Of a stretch of 64,000 nucleotides of DNA, positions 12,001-24,158 are shown in pieces. Below the pieces are notes generated by a model that ran no database searches, was not told the origin of the DNA, and worked only from the letters and a program-made list of their open reading frames with translations. Location: assembly GCA_021186555.1 (NCBI GenBank), contig JAJKFL010000011.1, forward strand, positions 35,658,923 through 35,722,922, in the 5' to 3' direction. Position numbers and translations under genes: made by a program. Numbering within the stretch: position 1 is the stretch's first letter; every line of letters starts with the position of its first letter. Source of the DNA: Reticulitermes speratus. Lineage: Eukaryota > Arthropoda > Insecta > Blattodea > Rhinotermitidae.

Positions 12001-12317
12001 TTACCTTCTAGATGAGGTCTCTCAACACTTAAATATAGCTCTCCAGCACTAAATGTAGCTAAATTTGGTACGGCATTGTTGCTGCTAGGCTCACACCAGA
12101 AGGGCCACACAGCAGAAATTCGACATTTTCACCCTCAGTTAAAAGGGTTGGGGTGGCACCTACTCAGTTTGGTCTGATACAAAGAGTTATACCCAGTTAC
12201 TGGTATGTTTACCTTGGAATCTGCACACATCCTGGTCGTTTCCGATAAATTGATCTGAAAATGCTTCAAGGCAGTCTTTCGGCCTTTGGAGAGACACAGT
12301 GGGCAGAATGCTGACAT
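5269..12317 (-). CDS. USPL1-like N-terminal zinc-module protein with a long 12-residue repeat array (3 exons)
   Basis: The model joins exons 12317-12213, 11812-11701 and 9035-5269 (phases 0 and 1) into 1,327 codons plus stop. Residues 5-40 read CPLC, then KG, ALK and I, then MCADSKC and YPFG. From memory this lines up without gaps with the N-terminus of human USPL1 (CPAC..KG..ALK..LC.D..C.YPLG), so I infer a four-Cys zinc-binding module. Known USPL1 is a SUMO isopeptidase of Cajal bodies, but its C98 peptidase core (a CWLDC-type motif) is not visible here. After residue 73 the chain is low-complexity, Ser/Thr/Asp-rich and probably disordered. Residues about 115-470 are a 12-residue tandem array. 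The C-terminus ends in a small hydrophobic SLDWLQQLL motif. The first ATG directly follows a good acceptor (TTCCAG), so an upstream 5' exon, coding or not, is possible. It may be a USPL1 paralogue that lost the protease, or a separate family that shares the zinc module. Confidence 0.72.
7683..8775 (-). repeat. Coding tandem array: 36-bp unit, 72-bp higher-order unit
   Basis: About 30 copies of a 36-bp unit lie inside the long exon. On the coding strand two types alternate: TGLPTDSDMRLN and TGLSADSDLKLN. The real period is therefore 72 bp. Copies differ by few bases in the centre and decay at both ends, as expected from unequal exchange. No copy carries a stop. Confidence 0.95.
9377..9783. mobile_element. 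Large fold-back (inverted-repeat) element
   Basis: The ends are long imperfect inverted repeats: TTGTCTTCTGGACTTTGTCC on the left and its complement on the right. Both arms contain ACGTTTCGGAAGC and ACACCTACTCAGATGGGTCC-type sequence. The arms cover most of the element, which is non-coding. A 13-bp direct repeat CCCTTTATTATTG lies at about 9370 and 9818 and could mark a target duplication. Confidence 0.85.
9826..10200 (+). pseudogene. Mariner-type transposase fossil (C-terminal half)
   Basis: Shifted frames show GGVIMLHNKACTVHDM and YSPDLSLCAFHTFNALKN. These match the mariner block with the catalytic Asp (HDNARPH ... YSPDLAPSDYHLF). The first catalytic HDN is HNK here, so it is inactive. It lies in the USPL1-like gene's intron. 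Confidence 0.75.
10804..11060 (-). mobile_element. tRNA-derived SINE, family A, copy 3
   Basis: Lies in the last intron before exon 11701-11812's downstream partner in the USPL1-like gene. It has a 15-bp target duplication GCCCAGTACTTTACT at 10789-10803 and 11061-11075, so it is fairly young. Confidence 0.93.
11701..11812 (-). CDS. USPL1-like gene, exon with zinc module part 2
   Basis: The acceptor TTTTCAG opens directly on CPYPFG, which supplies the fourth Cys of the module. The exon encodes 37 residues and a split codon, and ends at CCAG|GTACTC, phase 1. That phase matches the acceptor of the long last exon. Confidence 0.7.
12213..12317 (-). CDS. USPL1-like gene, exon with zinc module part 1
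   Basis: This exon encodes 35 residues starting MSAFCPLCLSKG and ending MCADSK. The donor is AAG|GTAAAC, phase 0. The reading frame is closed by a stop a few codons upstream of the ATG. A pyrimidine-rich AG lies right before the ATG, so this may be the second exon after a leader. Confidence 0.68.
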
Positions 12318-12565
12318 CTGGAAGGCAAAATATTTTCTTCAAGAATTACTTATGTATACTATGAAGTGGTACAGATGGAAGAACTTGGGGGTTAAATCTT
12401 GGTGGGATAATTGGAATGTTCTAACTTTATCTCTTGGTACTTTAATGCTTTATATGGCTAGCATCATGTTTTAGCATTATTTGCTCCTGCTTCTATCAAA
12501 AGAGTCATTGTAACATTCGAAGAGTAAACTACAAGGACCACAGGGCTATTATGAATGACACAATA

Positions 12566-12749
12566 GATTCAATAGAATTTTCTTGTGTTAGTAGTTGCGT
12601 GAGGTGGTTAAATGGCGAGTAAACGAACGTCTTGAGAACCATCTGTCATCATCACGGATCAGTTCCCCGATGACGAGGACAGAGATGGTTTTACTTGCTA
12701 TTTAACCACCTGACGCGGCTGCTAGGCCGAGAAAATTTTATCGAATTTA
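12566..12749. mobile_element. Fold-back MITE
   Basis: The arms GGTGGTTAAATGGCGAGTAAAC and GTTTTACTTGCTATTTAACC pair with each other, and outer arms pair AATAGAATTTTCT with AGAAAATTTTATCG. Related sequence (TGACGCGGCTG..GGC.CGAGAA) occurs at 108-137. Confidence 0.7.
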
Positions 12750-14733
12750 GTCCCCGTGACAACTTCAAATTATATGACACGATGTTCTTTACATACATAC
12801 AAAGTGCAAGAATATACTTCTTTCTTACAGCACCTCTGATTTGAAACTTCCGTGAATTCAATAAACGACAGTCACGCTCTTATGTTATTATTCGATTGTG
12901 TTATACTAGAGGATGATAATACGAAAAAGAATAACGTCTTACACATCAAACCCAATCGTTGTGACTTAATACATAAGTTTACTGACAACACAATTCCATT
13001 TATAAAGACGAAAGAACACCAAGGTAACTTTGTGATTGCTCTCACACAGTAAAATTACCAGTACCTTCTACTGTTGTCATCGTCTTACAATCCTTACATC
13101 ACAAACGTAAGCAAAGAACTGACATAACCTCTAATTAATTCGCCGAACCGTTTTCACCATAGTAGCAGATCACCTTGTCTAGTACAGCGGTTTGCTGTAT
13201 CATGTTTATCAACCTTTGCGGAAATGTTTTATGACTCCGTTCTAATAATAATTCTGCGTTCTAATGGCTTTTACTCAAAACGACCATTCGAACACAATTA
13301 TCGTACTCCATGTCACAGTTGCACCAATCAAAGGCTCATGCCGTTCAGCTAGGATTGGTTGTTCAAAAAACGGATTAACAGGTTCAGCAGGTTGGAAACT
13401 CCGTGGAAACGTAAAACTGCACCGCCACATGCGGCGCCTTCATTCGTTGCTGTAGCCGGCAAGGCTCACTGGATGTGGGTAAAGCATGCTTCTGGTGGTA
13501 ACGTATGGAACTATGTAGCGTGACATCGGCAAAGCAGTCCCCTGCTTTGCCATACCCTCTCCATCACCCCCACTCCATTCAAAACGGCACTGAAAAATAG
13601 CAAACTTCGATATTCTTATAAACCAAGAAAATATTATTTTATATTTTATTTTCTCCGATATATTTCTGCTCACGTCAAAATACAATGTACAATAATAAGC
13701 TATATTTATTGCCGAATACGTGTATTCAGTTATTTTGTAATAGTGATACAATGCACAGAAAAGGCAAAATATTAAGATTCAAAATTATAGTCTTCCGAGT
13801 TACGGGACTGTGTAGTGTGACTGGTGGGTACCGTGGTTTCGGTCAGGACATACTGCCTCCATCTTCTGACTGCCTGTGAAGACAGACCCAGAATGCTCCT
13901 CCAAAACATTCATAACCACTTACCAGACAACACGGTGTCCTAACCCACACCACATTATGAACCCTCACCACTGTGAGCACCTCAAATCCTGTACCAAAGA
14001 ATATAAAGAACAAGTGAAGCGTGGATGGAAATGTCACGTTGGGAAAACTGAATTACAGGAAGTGCAGTATGTTTGTTAAAGACACAGTAATTAATACCAC
14101 ATTCCTTTTCCCACCAACTGTGTACATTTTTCTCATATTTCGGCTCTTAAACAAACTGAGGAAACGAGATCTGGAACACTTCCTGGTTACAAACATTATC
14201 AGTATAAATACACATTTTAGGGTCAGGACCACAGGTGATGAATTTCAAAGTTCTAATAAAATGATACCACAATGACAATCACACACTCAAAACTACTTAC
14301 AATGTTGAACGTTCTCGAAGTAGAAACAACTGCCTCCATTATACACAGCTGTCACCACATGAAATAAATTAAATATATATGCCATAACTATGATTACATG
14401 AATAAAAAACTTCATTTCTGATGGTGATATTTTCTTCATAGTACAACACTAATACACTAAAGTTGCAGCACTGCCCTGTGTTACACAACAGTCAACACAA
14501 AACAACAACAACACAAAGTGTAATACAAAATACAAGTACAATCTGAAGTCACTGAGGTCCCAGACGTCAGTGTGCACAGACAACAACCACATGGTCATTC
14601 TTCATCACTTGGAACGGCATTTTGTCATTAATTTTGTCACACATTATTTTAAATGGCAATCCACCTCATATTGCCCACACAACAGTTTGTGCTGTGAGCA
14701 ACACAACTGATTAACATGAAAACACTTCATATA
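12750..14733. other. Upstream of the USPL1-like gene, no exon identified
   Basis: The segment 13130-13560 is the least AT-rich and could hold the promoter and leader exon of the minus-strand gene. No recognisable coding piece is seen. Confidence 0.4.
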
Positions 14734-15000
14734 AGGTAAAGCTGTCTCCATGTTTCATTATCCACCACACAGTGAGGGTTTAGAAGGGTGTGGAGGTACA
14801 GCACATATAGCTCCACACATTCTTACCCTGGCACTAGACAGAAATAAGTGGTTTGTTTCCTGGCCCAGCCACTTTACCCTGAGCATGGACTGAATAGGAG
14901 GCTTGGCTGGCCTCAGAGGTTGTCTGGATGCTTTGAAGAAGTGAGAAAACTTTTCCCCTGCCTGCAATTGATGGATGATTCCTTGGTCATCCAGCCCACA
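14734..15000 (-). mobile_element. Probable family D SINE body, head decayed
   Basis: It has an AAGGTAAAG start, a GCATGGACTGAATAGGAGGC block like that at 63440, and GAGAAAACTTTTCCCCTGCC. No clear tRNA head is left. Confidence 0.45.
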
Positions 15001-15744
15001 GCACTGCCTTCTTGTAAAGCAAGCAGTTTCCCAACAAGGACAGACACTTCCTACCTTACATACAGCATGGACATTCATTCTGTGTTTACAAGCACCCTGA
15101 GCCAGATCAATCCCATCAGGAACATCACACCTTATGTAAGATGATGTTAATATCTTCCATCTATGTCTATGCCCACCAGCTAACCTCTTCCACTGAGTTG
15201 TGAACAACGGTCAGTGAACTGTTTTCTCTTCCATTCAGTTCCTGTGACCTACAAAGCATATAATTTCTGAAAACTCCCATGAATGCTACATGCCTTGCCA
15301 ATCCCTTCCTTCTTAATTTTGTAACCTTGACGTTATTCGGCAAACACCACATTTTATTATGCAGTGAAGTGCATTATCAATTGTAATAACACAATGCATA
15401 TATTTCACACAATGTCTATTATTTTAAATTATAAAAATCATACTTGCACACTAACTTGTTCCAGGACAGTGCTGAGGTAAGTAGCCCTTAGTTCCTGTGG
15501 GAAAAGGTTCATCATGACAGCAAACATTCCTTCTTTCTGTTAACCTCACTGTTCTCTCTTTCTCCTCTGGTGACTTCCTACAGAAAAATATACACAGCAC
15601 AATAAAATAACTTAAGAAGACACACACAAAAATTCTGGGTAAGAATGGAATACACTCACGCTTGTCAAACACAAAGTACAACAAAGACACTCACTAGGTT
15701 TTCAACGTTTTTACGTTTTGTCCGTTTCGGTCATTCCGGTCATT

Positions 15745-16010
15745 TCAGTCATTAGGTTAAGGATAAGGTTAAGGCTAAGGATAAGGCTAAGTCTAGGCTA
15801 CGTTCAGTTAAGTTAGGTCAGGTTACGTTATTTATTTATTTGGCACTATTAGAATTTTTGGCACTTTTAATAAAATTAAATGAAAATGGAAAAGGTCTCT
15901 AGGTCTAGGTCTATGTTAGATTAGGTGAGGTTAGGTTACATTATGTCACATTAGGATATTTAGTTATTTGGCACTTTTAGGTCTTTAGGTTTTGGTTTGG
16001 TTAGCTTAGG
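15745..16010. repeat. Degenerate TTAGG-like (GGTTA-rich) tract
   Basis: Clusters of TTAGGTTA, AAGGTTAAGG and TTAGGTTAGGTT-type sequence alternate with TATTTATTTA. An (ACTC)n run lies at about 16055-16086. Confidence 0.7.
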
Positions 16011-17649
16011 TTATTTATTTATTTATCTACTTATCTATTCGTCTATTCTTGTACTCAATCACTCACTCACTCACTCACTCACTCACTTATGCAATTTGTT
16101 TGTTGGCAGAATGTAATGTTCTCCAATGAAACATTACATCCAGAATGTCCTCATTCATAACTGTCAGTGAAAAAACGCAAAAGAAAGTGGGAAACTGTTG
16201 TGGGTAGAAGGGCCATGGCTTGAATTTAACTCCTTGCCTCCATCAATTACCTCTATTTTAGATGAAAATACAAATTTTATTCTGAACGTTAAATGTTGAA
16301 ATGTGGCTGGCAGTAAGGTGCAATCTGTAGCGAGGTGGTTGAGCACAACCATCCAGTTGATGTCATGCCTGCAATAGTTCCGAGTTGTCAGCACTTCTAA
16401 GTGCCATTTAAAAATCTTGATTCCCAGTTGTTTTAAGTAAATGCAGCATTACCAACAGACTGACTCAAAACTATCACATATGCCACATACACTTTCCCTG
16501 CAATGAAAAGCAGACATATCACTGATATGCAAATGTACTGTATGCAAAATGCAAAGTTAGTGTTGAAGCAGGCTGTATAGAACATTTGGAAAGTTTGGAG
16601 TAGGGGCTTATTTTCAAATTGTTTCAATATATCCTTCCAAGAGGTGCAGTTCCACAACCGAAATAACAATTCAAAGCATAGTAGACTCCTACCAATGCTT
16701 CTGTTTGCACTGACACTACCTATGCTGTTTTCATTTAAAGAAACTTTTATTACTTTTGTTCGAGTCATTATTGCTGGGAAGTCAGTGACAACTGATTTGA
16801 GATGGTGGGACACATTTCTTTATTGATCTTTTGAAACACGAAATAAACCGCAACAAGACGGATCACCCATTTTAAGCGTATCTGATTCGTTGCATGAGAA
16901 GTGCTGAAGGCCATATTCTCTACAGTTTGACAACAAAATGCACATTATTACCAATGTTATTTCATAACTGTGTTTTTTATCTGCACCAAGTATGAGGCAT
17001 GAGTCATACATCCTAAGTCAGTTTGAAGAAAGGCTTTAAGAAACAGTGCATGCAACTTCAAAAGTGCTCTTTACCATTCAAGATTCAAAATACCTGTCTC
17101 CTGGCAGCAAAATCATGCAGCCATACCCTCTTAGGGCAGGATTATGTTTCTCTATGCCAATTATCCAATAGTTTACAGCATAGACAACGTTTTGAAATTG
17201 AGGTCTTCTGTCACTCCCACACAAAATGGCCTATGTTATTTTTGTTTTGTAATATATAAGCCCACATAGTATCAGAATTCTTTCATACATGAGGTTACAT
17301 ATTTCAGAGGTTTGTTTGTATTTTGTATCATGCACCAAACATTTGTACAAATCAATTGGAAATAAGTTTTCAGGTTTTCACAGCTGGTGTTACTCAAATG
17401 ATGATCTTCAGTGTTGTTTTATAAGTGGGTTTGTTCTGTTGTTTCAGAGGAATGTCCTTTCAAGGTGACTGAATTTTTTTCAGGTGGATGCTTTAACTTT
17501 ATGCTACATGGTGTAAAATCCCAGAGGACAATAATTTGAAGAAATCTGAAGTTAAATTTGGGTTGTATGAAAGAAGCTGCTATACTGGACCTGCATGGAC
17601 CAGAATTAATTTGATCCAAACATTTAGTATAGAATTGTCTTGACAAAAG

Positions 17650-18480
17650 TTAATCAAGATCTTTTTATAAATTGGATAGTGAAACATTCAATGGACATAC
17701 ACACAGGCTGATTTTAAAAAGATGCATTATTGATCAAATGGTTCCTAAGTTAAGTGGAGCATGTTATGCAGTTAGATCAATGTATCATATCAGCAACATC
17801 AACACTCTTAAATCAATTTATTTTGCATACTTTCATTCTATTATAAAGTACGGAAGAATTTTTTGGGGTAATTCCTCCAACAGTAAGAAGTTATTCACCT
17901 TACAAAAGAAAATTATCAGAATTATGGTCGGTGCACAACCAAGAACTCCATGCAGAAGTCTGTTTAAAAAATTAGAGATTTTACCTATTCCATGTCAATA
18001 TATATTTTCATTAATGAACTTTATTTTAAACAATCAAGAACATTTTCAAACAAAATCATCTATACACAGTATAGACACTAGGAATAAGCACCACCTACAT
18101 AGACCAAATGCCAACCTATCTTGTTTTCAAAAAAGTACATTCTATGCCGCTATCAGAGTTTTCAACAGACTCCCACTGAGTCTCATAAGTCTTAAGAATG
18201 AAAAGACAAAATTTAAAGTAGCATTAAGAAAATACTTAAAAACACACTCCTTTTACTCAGTAGATGAATTTTTTATGTATAAAGATGGTTCATAGTGAGG
18301 TATGTAACACGTTTATAGTGTTTTAGTTTATAGTGCTCAAATGTAAAATTCTAGTCTGTATAGCTGTATATTTGTATATTATGACTTATTGCACATCCAG
18401 TTGTCACTTTGACAGACTTATGGATCCATGGAATGTATGTACACATTTGTGTGATGGTTTAAATTTTATGCCAAATAACT
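17650..18480 (+). mobile_element. 5'-truncated LINE (Jockey/CR1-like reverse transcriptase C-terminus)
   Basis: One open frame, 17672-18295 (207 codons), carries YFAYFHSIIKYGRIFWGNSS, KKLFTLQKKIIRIMVGAQPR, RTPCRSLFKKLEILP and a FNRLP motif. This is the C-terminal region of non-LTR reverse transcriptases of the CR1/Jockey type. There is no endonuclease or RT core, so it is dead on arrival. The frame is still open, so the insertion is fairly recent. Confidence 0.87.
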
Positions 18481-19573
18481 TTTGTCTGGTGAGGTAACCT
18501 TTTAATTTTGTTATGACATGCATTCGACAATGTTTTTATTTCACAACTTCATTTCAGCACCATCTTTATTTCAGATGATGACCATACACTTTCAGCATCT
18601 GCCAAATTTCCGGCCATTCGTTATCAAAACAGGGGTCTCAAACTTGAATATTATGCAGGCCAAATGGACAATTTTGAAATGCAATGCAGGCCACCTATCA
18701 TTTTAAGAATAGTGTGTTTCCATTAACATTAAACACACCATTACGTATTCATACTTGTAACAACAAAATCAACACATACTGTAATGATTAAATTATGAAA
18801 ACTTACTGTATTATCTTTGGTGATGCATGCTGTACATTATCTTATGGAAATAGGAAATGGTTCTGATCTATTAACACCCACGATGGGACGGTTTTAATGA
18901 AAAATCTTTGACACTGGGCCAGGTGACATTCTGTAATTGGAATAAGATCGGTGACAGGGCTGTATAAAATGAACCGATGGACTAGAAACGTGATACATGC
19001 TCCAAATGACATTAAATACTTCAGCATGTGACCTAAGGGGTAGTGGATGCCTTCCATCACACCCTATGCCTCAAAATACAAAACGGTGCCCACAGTTGTG
19101 ACCAACAACTAATTATTTCTAACTACTTTTCATCACAGCCAAAATACCAGACATTCAGAATTATCACACAATTACGACTGCGAGATCTGAGGCTCACGTC
19201 AGTGACCACAATCTACGAAACTACGTGGCATCACATTCTACACTGTTCATATTATTTGTGACAATGCCAAAATGTCTCACACATTGCCACAGTAAAAAGC
19301 ACACATAGTCTGGTAGTTTTGCATGTGCCTATACTAAAATACTGGATATATTACTGCTGAGAGACTATAATTCATGTGTATACCGAGATTAATTTATTTT
19401 TGGGTAACACAATGGATATATATGGATCTATTTTATAAAGACATGAAATTAACAGTAATGTATTTTATATACTCACATATATAAATAATTACCTATGGCT
19501 GAATCCCATTCATGAGACATGCAGTACAAGTAAGGCGTTCTTACTAATATTAGGTTTCTGGACTTTGAATATT
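18481..19573. other. Gene-free stretch
   Basis: AT-rich. No domain-like frame and no clear repeat structure on either strand. Confidence 0.6.
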
Positions 19574-19894
19574 ATATAACACGAGATCTTTGCTCTCCTG
19601 GGATTTTACGCAACATAGATTGGTAGTTTGTTGCCAATGTTTCGGGACAAACTATCGGTCCCATCTTCAAGGGTCAAGCAGTCTAAGAACTCCACTAACC
19701 CTATTGGCTAGCATCATGTTCTCCGTGTACCAATCACCACCCACACCATTCCCTATATAACTGCGTACCTAAGTGTTCCCGGTGTTCTTCTTGGACTGTG
19801 ACCCTTGAAAATGGGACCAATAGGTTGTCTTGAAATGTTGGTAACAAACAACCAATCTATGCTGTGTAAAATCCCAGAAGAGTGAAGATCTCAT
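19574..19894. mobile_element. Inverted-repeat element, large copy
   Basis: The left arm reads CTCTCCTGGGATTTTACGCA and the right arm TGTGTAAAATCCCAGAAGAG. An inner pair is AGTTTGTTGCCAATGTTTCG with its complement. Same family as 26226-26375. Confidence 0.75.
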
Positions 19895-20217
19895 TTACAC
19901 ATAGGCACAAGCCTGAAATCATACAAAACAATAACACGTTTGGAAACTCGATGTTCATGTCTTTATGTGAAAGGGCAGGGAGACATCTACTGACTGTCCT
20001 ATCCTCACACCTGAGGAGGGGAACACACAGTTCCAAAAACATGTTCTTTTCTGAATATGAGCCAACACACAAGTGCAGAAACCTCATAATCTTAAGCGTG
20101 ACATACAGCAGAGTCTTGATGCTCATGAACCGCAATGTTTGAGATTTTGACCTTTCGTGGTCAACCACTTTAACATCAGTGTATCAACTTTCCATGAACG
20201 GTTCCAACAAACTGGGA

Positions 20218-20475
20218 CCAGAACACGTGGCTGGCAAGTCAGCTTCACCCACTCTCCTCCAATTGTGCAGATCACTCTCATCTCACTCAAGCTCCGTCTT
20301 TAATCAAAGCCGACTGCTTTCCTGTGCTGTAACTTTGTACTTTTACTGGTGGTATTTTATAAGTTCTTGGAATGAAATGTGGATTTTAGTGTAGGTGGAT
20401 ACGCAATATTGATGTTTGTGACGGTTTTATGGATCTCAATTACAAGCCTCAATCAAGACTCTACTGTACCATCAT
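20218..20475 (+). repeat. Dispersed repeat Z, copy 1
   Basis: CACGTGGCTGGCAAG, TGCAGATCACTCTCA, CTCCGTCTTTAATCA and GGTATTTTATAAGTTC recur at 27840-28160 with an extra insert there. Confidence 0.65.
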
Positions 20476-20513
20476 CAGAACCCTTTAGAAATGACAAGTA
20501 TGAGTACTTCTGT

Positions 20514-20634
20514 AAAAAATCTTTTGGGTTTTTAAGCAGCGTAGTGTTTCGGTAAGAAACCAACATTTTGGGACAACTTTTTTTGGTAAGAAACCAAAAA
20601 ATGACGCTGGGTAAAAACCCAAAAGATTTTATAC
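20514..20634. repeat. Perfect-stem fold-back with two arms
   Basis: AATCTTTTGGGTTTTTA pairs with AAAAACCCAAAAGATT, and the inner GGTAAGAAACCAA is repeated. ACAAGTATGAGTACT occurs on both sides (about 20487 and 20663) and could be a target duplication. Confidence 0.7.
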
Positions 20635-21649
20635 AACATTACGATGGCGGCGGAAGCCTTCAATCACATACAAGTATGAGTACTGTAACCACTAGTTCAA
20701 ATTTAAAGAAAAATTTTGATTATTTGACTGCTGCAGGTATGGTGCATTACCAAATAACCACAAGTACTGTTATTTGGAAATGACAACAATTAATGAATTC
20801 AGAATACTGAGAATCATGTAACAAGATGAAATAGTGAATATGAATTGGACTATGGAATTATAATTCTCAAAAATTCACTGTACGGTGAAAGCTGACCACA
20901 TCAAGTCTACTTCAAGTGACAACACTTCACAGCTTCAGGATACCATTTACATGATCAGAATGGTAAAAGGAGCTGGAAAAGACTCAGTCATGCTCATGAG
21001 GTTACCAGCACACAGTGGGTTGAAGCAGCAAGTTGAAGTAACCAAATGGCTAGTACCTCTTATTCCTACCACAAAAAAATAAATATACAGAATGTACCAA
21101 AATCCCCATTACCACGGTTATATATTCCAGGGAAACATTTATTTACAGCCAACCACCATTACAAAGTGACAATTGTTGTTTACCCTGTTCAATACACATT
21201 TCACATCTAAGGGTTGATTCATTAATAATGCACGTTTCCCTGGAACGTGTGTACGATTTCGATAAAGTGACTTTCGGGACAGCTGGTACACTGTCTGGAA
21301 TGAATTCTCTTATCCTTCCAGGAAGAGTAGATTCTAATCAATGGTTTACAGCCACAACCTTTGAAATGCAATGACACACAGTTCAAATTCTGAATGTGAT
21401 ACTAGGATATGTTGCCCCCAACTTCTCTCTGTCACATTTCTGCAAGCACACGCCCAAACAAGCGTAGTAGTTCTTGTATCTCATCAGCATGTTGCTCAAG
21501 ACAGACCATCCTTCGGGACACACCTGTGTGCCTATACATATCTTTCAGGTATGGGCGTTACCAAGCTAAAACGTTCGCTCACAGGCACACATAATATCCG
21601 TAAAAATTTTCCTTCCTAGGACATCATAATAATTTCAAACATTATCTGA

Positions 21650-21850
21650 GATTTTAGGCTCTCACAGCAGTTTCTGAGGATTCAGGTTGTCTGGAATATG
21701 ACATTACATCACGGCATGAGTGGTTCCCCGACATTTCAAATAAACATAGGGCCTTCATCTCATGCGTCAGACAGTCATGAACTGCTGGACCCTAGGTTCC
21801 TTTGAAAGGTTAGGAACCACTCACCCAAAACAGCATCATATCCCATGACA
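21650..21850. mobile_element. Inverted-repeat element of the GGAACCACTCACCCAAA family
   Basis: Arms ACGGCATGAGTGGTTCC and GGAACCACTCACCCAAAACA face each other, with GTCTGGAATATGACATTACA outside. Related to 47320-47455, 31130-31330, 32070-32165 and 1-180. Confidence 0.6.
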
Positions 21851-23805
21851 TGAATTCTCACTGTTACATCTCGTGAACTTGTTAAACATTTTACACAATA
21901 ACATCTTCCAACCTTTAAGGCATATTCTTCTTCTTCTGGTTCATGTTTGTCTTTTGGGAAATCTCTCTAGAAATATAGTTCACTACATGTTTTCAACAGA
22001 CTCTCCTATCCAAATCGCAGTTTTATTCTTCTGGTAGACCAATAAACGAAAGAGGATCTACGACAGCTGTCATTATGTGTTACATGAAATGATAACATGA
22101 AGCCTGATAAACCGTACAATTAGTTCTGTAACTTCTTGGCAGAATAATACAGACAAAAATTAAGACTGCTCCTTCACCAGTATGCACTATACCTAACCTT
22201 AAGAATACAACTATTTTCAACTGTGCCCAAAATGAGAATCGAAAACTTCACTCCTGTTTCCCTTAACACAAATTTTATTAATCTGTAACACCCATCAAGG
22301 TACAAGCACACTGCTACACTTGGAGCACTAATATGTAAATCTTGCATCAACTGAACAGAACATTCCACTGGAGTAGAGAAAAGAAATTAAACTTACATGT
22401 ATTATTCACTACAATTACAATGCAAGCCATCTTCTGGTCTGCCACTCAACCAGTCCAACTTCATGTTTTCATGCGATCACATTCTCACTTGCGTACAGCA
22501 TGCAGTTGCAGAAACGGGCCGTGGGATCTACCACGCTCTCAAACCAAAAATTTGTTCCGTTACTTAAATACGTATCAGCATATATGTACACATACTAATG
22601 TTTAAGCAGCATAGACTACACACACAGCAACATTGCAACATGTGCCATGATGCTCCAGTGCCCACACAATCAAATATATTAATATAGGTCTTCTATCTTG
22701 TAAATTGTAAACATGTATTTATAAGTCCTCAGACTCCAGTTACACCCCAATTCATCAGTGCTTACCTTACAGCTAAAAACTTTTCTTTGCATAGATACAT
22801 CATGCGAAATCTACCCCTACTGATTAAATACATGTAAATAAACTTTAAAGTAACAGCTCCCAGTACACGAGATACAACACATTTTTGGCATGAAAAAAAA
22901 ATCTTATTTCTCTGTTGTGATATAAACACCTTTGTATATACACAGCACTACCTACAATGTGATTTTTGGCATGCCCTACACTACACACAATTCATCTGTG
23001 AGCATGTTAAAAACAAGACTCAAGACATGTCAATACGTCAAACAGCAATGCCAGAGGCAACGAAACTGTTATCAATATATATCGTCCTTTTATGATTATG
23101 TTGCAGTTTTATCATCAAAATTATTATGACATCTTAAGTTATAAATATTCTTCCCCTACCTATGAGTTATTCTAAAACACAATCAGAAATTGTAATAACT
23201 GTAATATCTGAAATGAGCATACTCATATATAACTCTATTGCTTATATAAGAAGCTGTTGATGAATGGTGCTTAAATTATGAAGCAAAGGAAACATATCCA
23301 AACACTCCACGACTGAGAGAACTTGTCACAGAGAACTGCAGTCACCAACTACAAAACCTACTGCACATCAGCATATTCTGGTGTGCCATCATAGACGTAT
23401 GTATGTTTCCATGTACTTGGGGAGGGTCTAACACATAAAAACATGAAGTTGAGACATGTGGTGGCAGAATTATGAATGTCTTATTGCGTTGGGCACTCCT
23501 GACAGCACTTTTAGTTCCTTCTCGTTGGTTGACACTGTTGCACAAGTTCATAACAACCAACCAACATAGTCAAAGAGCCACAGTACCTTGCACCTGTCAC
23601 TCTATTTGAGTGCAAGCGCGTGTTTCCTCCGTGTGCGCCGAGCCGACTGGCTGCGTTGTCCGTGAACACAGGAACACACCTACCTTGGGAGCAATGCGTG
23701 CCAAACAGACAGAACTAAAAATCAATGGAGGGTGTGTACATTACTTCCAAATTTTGCCAAAAGATTGAGACTGTTTGCTGGTATATAAAAATATAAAACT
23801 CCTCT
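21851..23805. other. Gene-free stretch between repeats and the SCAF4/8 3' end
   Basis: No protein motif on either strand. Around 23590-23660 there is a short GC-richer segment without other signals. Confidence 0.55.
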
Positions 23806-23811
23806 TTTATT
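23806..23811 (-). promoter_or_regulatory. SCAF4/8: Candidate poly(A) signal (AATAAA) of SCAF4/8
   Basis: AATAAA on the minus strand lies about 350 bp after the stop codon, giving a short 3' UTR. Confidence 0.5.
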
Positions 23812-24158
23812 GAGCATTACTTCGCACAAATTTTACTGGCACTATTGAATGAAACGTTGATAAAATAATGATCAGGTCTGACAGCTTTAAGAACTAGATG
23901 ACTTGATTCAGCACCACAATTGCATTCTTAATGACTAACAGGTTCGTGTTAACGTATTGCACCAATGTTCGCTAAAATGACAAACTTCCTGTGTTCACTT
24001 CATTCACAACGTCAGCACATGGGACACACAACGCACTTGCCGCTACAATTGGAACTCTATGATCATTCTGGACTCACTGTTACGCACATGACTCATCAAA
24101 AACGTAAGTCTTCAATTGACACGAAAAGAAACACAGTTAAATGGATTTACTGGGAGGG

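Noticed and set aside
16433-16813. 126-codon minus-strand frame with hydrophobic stretch
   Set aside because: No recognisable motif, no splice context, AT-rich composition.
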